Shown here: positions 5,424-5,836 of the stretch, piece after piece
Position numbering within the stretch: the stretch's first letter is position 1
How the letters are laid out: each line of letters begins with the position of its first letter
Notes under the pieces: model-generated
What the model was told of the DNA's origin: nothing
The model's database searches: none
The model's input: the letters and a program-made list of their open reading frames with translations, nothing else
Assembly: GCA_003447895.1 (NCBI GenBank)
Contig: DLYC01000269.1
Location: 1-5,836, forward strand
Reading direction: 5' to 3'
Source of the DNA: Lachnospiraceae bacterium
Lineage (GTDB): Bacteria; Bacillota; Clostridia; Lachnospirales; Lachnospiraceae
DNA length: 5,836 nucleotides
Made by a program: the position numbers and the translations under genes

Positions 5424-5440
5424 GTTAAAATGCAAAGCCC
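5404..5440 (-). terminator. Intrinsic terminator of the sugar kinase gene
   Basis: On the minus strand GGGCTTTGCA (5440-5431) and TGCAAAGCCC (5422-5413) form a perfect 10-bp stem with an 8-base loop, followed by GA and seven T's (5410-5404). It starts 10 bases after the stop codon of the kinase. Confidence 0.93.
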
Positions 5441-5450
5441 TTTACAAATC

Positions 5451-5836
5451 TTATCTTCCGGATTTCTGAATGTAGGCCTTTACCTCGTCTACCGTGGGCA
5501 TCACGCAGAGCGCGCCCTTCTTGGTGGTCACAAGGGAAGCCGCGGCATTGGCAAAGGTGAGAAGCTCATGGAGATGCGCCTCATTCTTGAGCCCGTCGAT
5601 TCCGTATTTGAGGACATGGTAGAGGGCACTTGCGCAGAACGTATCGCCCGCGCCGGTCGTCTCGATCGTGTCGGGATTCAGGAATCCGGCCTCATAGACC
5701 TCCACGCCGCCGCAGTATGCCTTGGATCCGTCGGGTCCGAAGGTGGCAAAGACGAGCGGGATCTTATACTCCTCGATGATCTTGTGGATTCCTTTGTCCA
5801 GGTCCTCCTCACCGGTCATAAAGGTGATCTCATTGT
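5451..5836 (-). CDS. PfkB-family sugar kinase, probably fructokinase, C-terminal part
   Basis: Only the last 127 complete codons are in the window; the gene enters from the right edge, and the first Met visible (5819) is internal, since the reading frame runs on upstream as NEITF. PfkB kinases are ~300-330 residues and phosphorylate sugars such as fructose with ATP in the cytoplasm. The visible part shows the family's FMTGEEDL segment, LVFATFGPDGS, and the signature TIETTGAGDTFCAS with the catalytic Asp of GAGD at codon 5643-5645. Next come FANAAASLVTTKKGAL, the nucleotide-site end segment, and VMPTVDEV. The ETTGAGDTFCAS and FANAAASL style is that of Firmicutes ScrK-like fructokinases, but 2-dehydro-3-deoxygluconokinase or another PfkB member cannot be excluded without the N-terminal sugar-binding half. 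It ends with TAA and a strong terminator 10 bases further on. Confidence 0.9.
   Translation of the reverse strand, partial: NEITFMTGEEDLDKGIHKIIEEYKIPLVFATFGPDGSKAYCGGVEVYEAGFLNPDTIETTGAGDTFCASALYHVLKYGIDGLKNEAHLHELLTFANAAASLVTTKKGALCVMPTVDEVKAYIQKSGR

Noticed and set aside
5451..5819. Complete 122-residue kinase starting at the Met at 5819
   Set aside because: The frame continues upstream to the window edge with family-like residues (NEITF), and the sugar-binding half of a PfkB kinase would be missing. It is a fragment cut by the window.

Overview
The window reads as a piece of a Clostridia chromosome, most likely Lachnospiraceae-like. This is inferred from four things: the moderately GC-rich coding sequence separated by AT-rich promoters, the pyruvate kinase-nrdR pairing, the style of the fructokinase C-terminus, and an LTA-synthase-like protein with a C-terminal extension. 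All genes lie on the minus strand, so transcription runs from right to left. Coding density is high and no stretch longer than 200 bases is without a gene or a recognisable signal. There is no trace of an insertion sequence, prophage, CRISPR array or integrase.

In transcription order: (1) 5836-5451 is the 3' part of a PfkB-family sugar kinase, probably fructokinase, closed by a textbook intrinsic terminator. (2) The promoter of a single tRNA-Gly(CCC) gene (5380-5310) is built into that terminator, and the tRNA is followed by a perfect 17-bp hairpin. (3) A near-consensus promoter drives a 788-residue membrane-anchored phosphoglycerol transferase/LTA-synthase-like enzyme (5158-2792). Its last ~150 residues look like an ILEI/FAM3-type domain with its two halves in swapped order. 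(4) Another near-consensus promoter drives a secreted 415-residue wall lysozyme (2614-1367): signal peptide, phage-tail-lysozyme-type domain, four cell-wall-binding repeats and a long acidic tail. Its message ends in a structured 3' region and a 20-bp terminator. (5) A promoter candidate lying against that terminator starts a short pyruvate kinase-like gene (1172-138), followed 19 bases later by nrdR (118-1, cut off by the window edge).

There are two functional themes. The middle two genes are both envelope genes: one enzyme of the kind that makes or decorates glycerol-phosphate polymers, and one secreted muramidase with wall-binding repeats. The flanking genes are housekeeping: sugar phosphorylation, a glycyl-tRNA, the last step of glycolysis, and the ribonucleotide-reductase repressor. 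The points most worth a second look are the apparently circularly permuted ILEI-like domain, the short pyruvate kinase with a mixed potassium-dependence signature, and the repeated arrangement in which one gene's terminator contains or abuts the promoter of the next. I do not see a wholly new defence or mobile system here.
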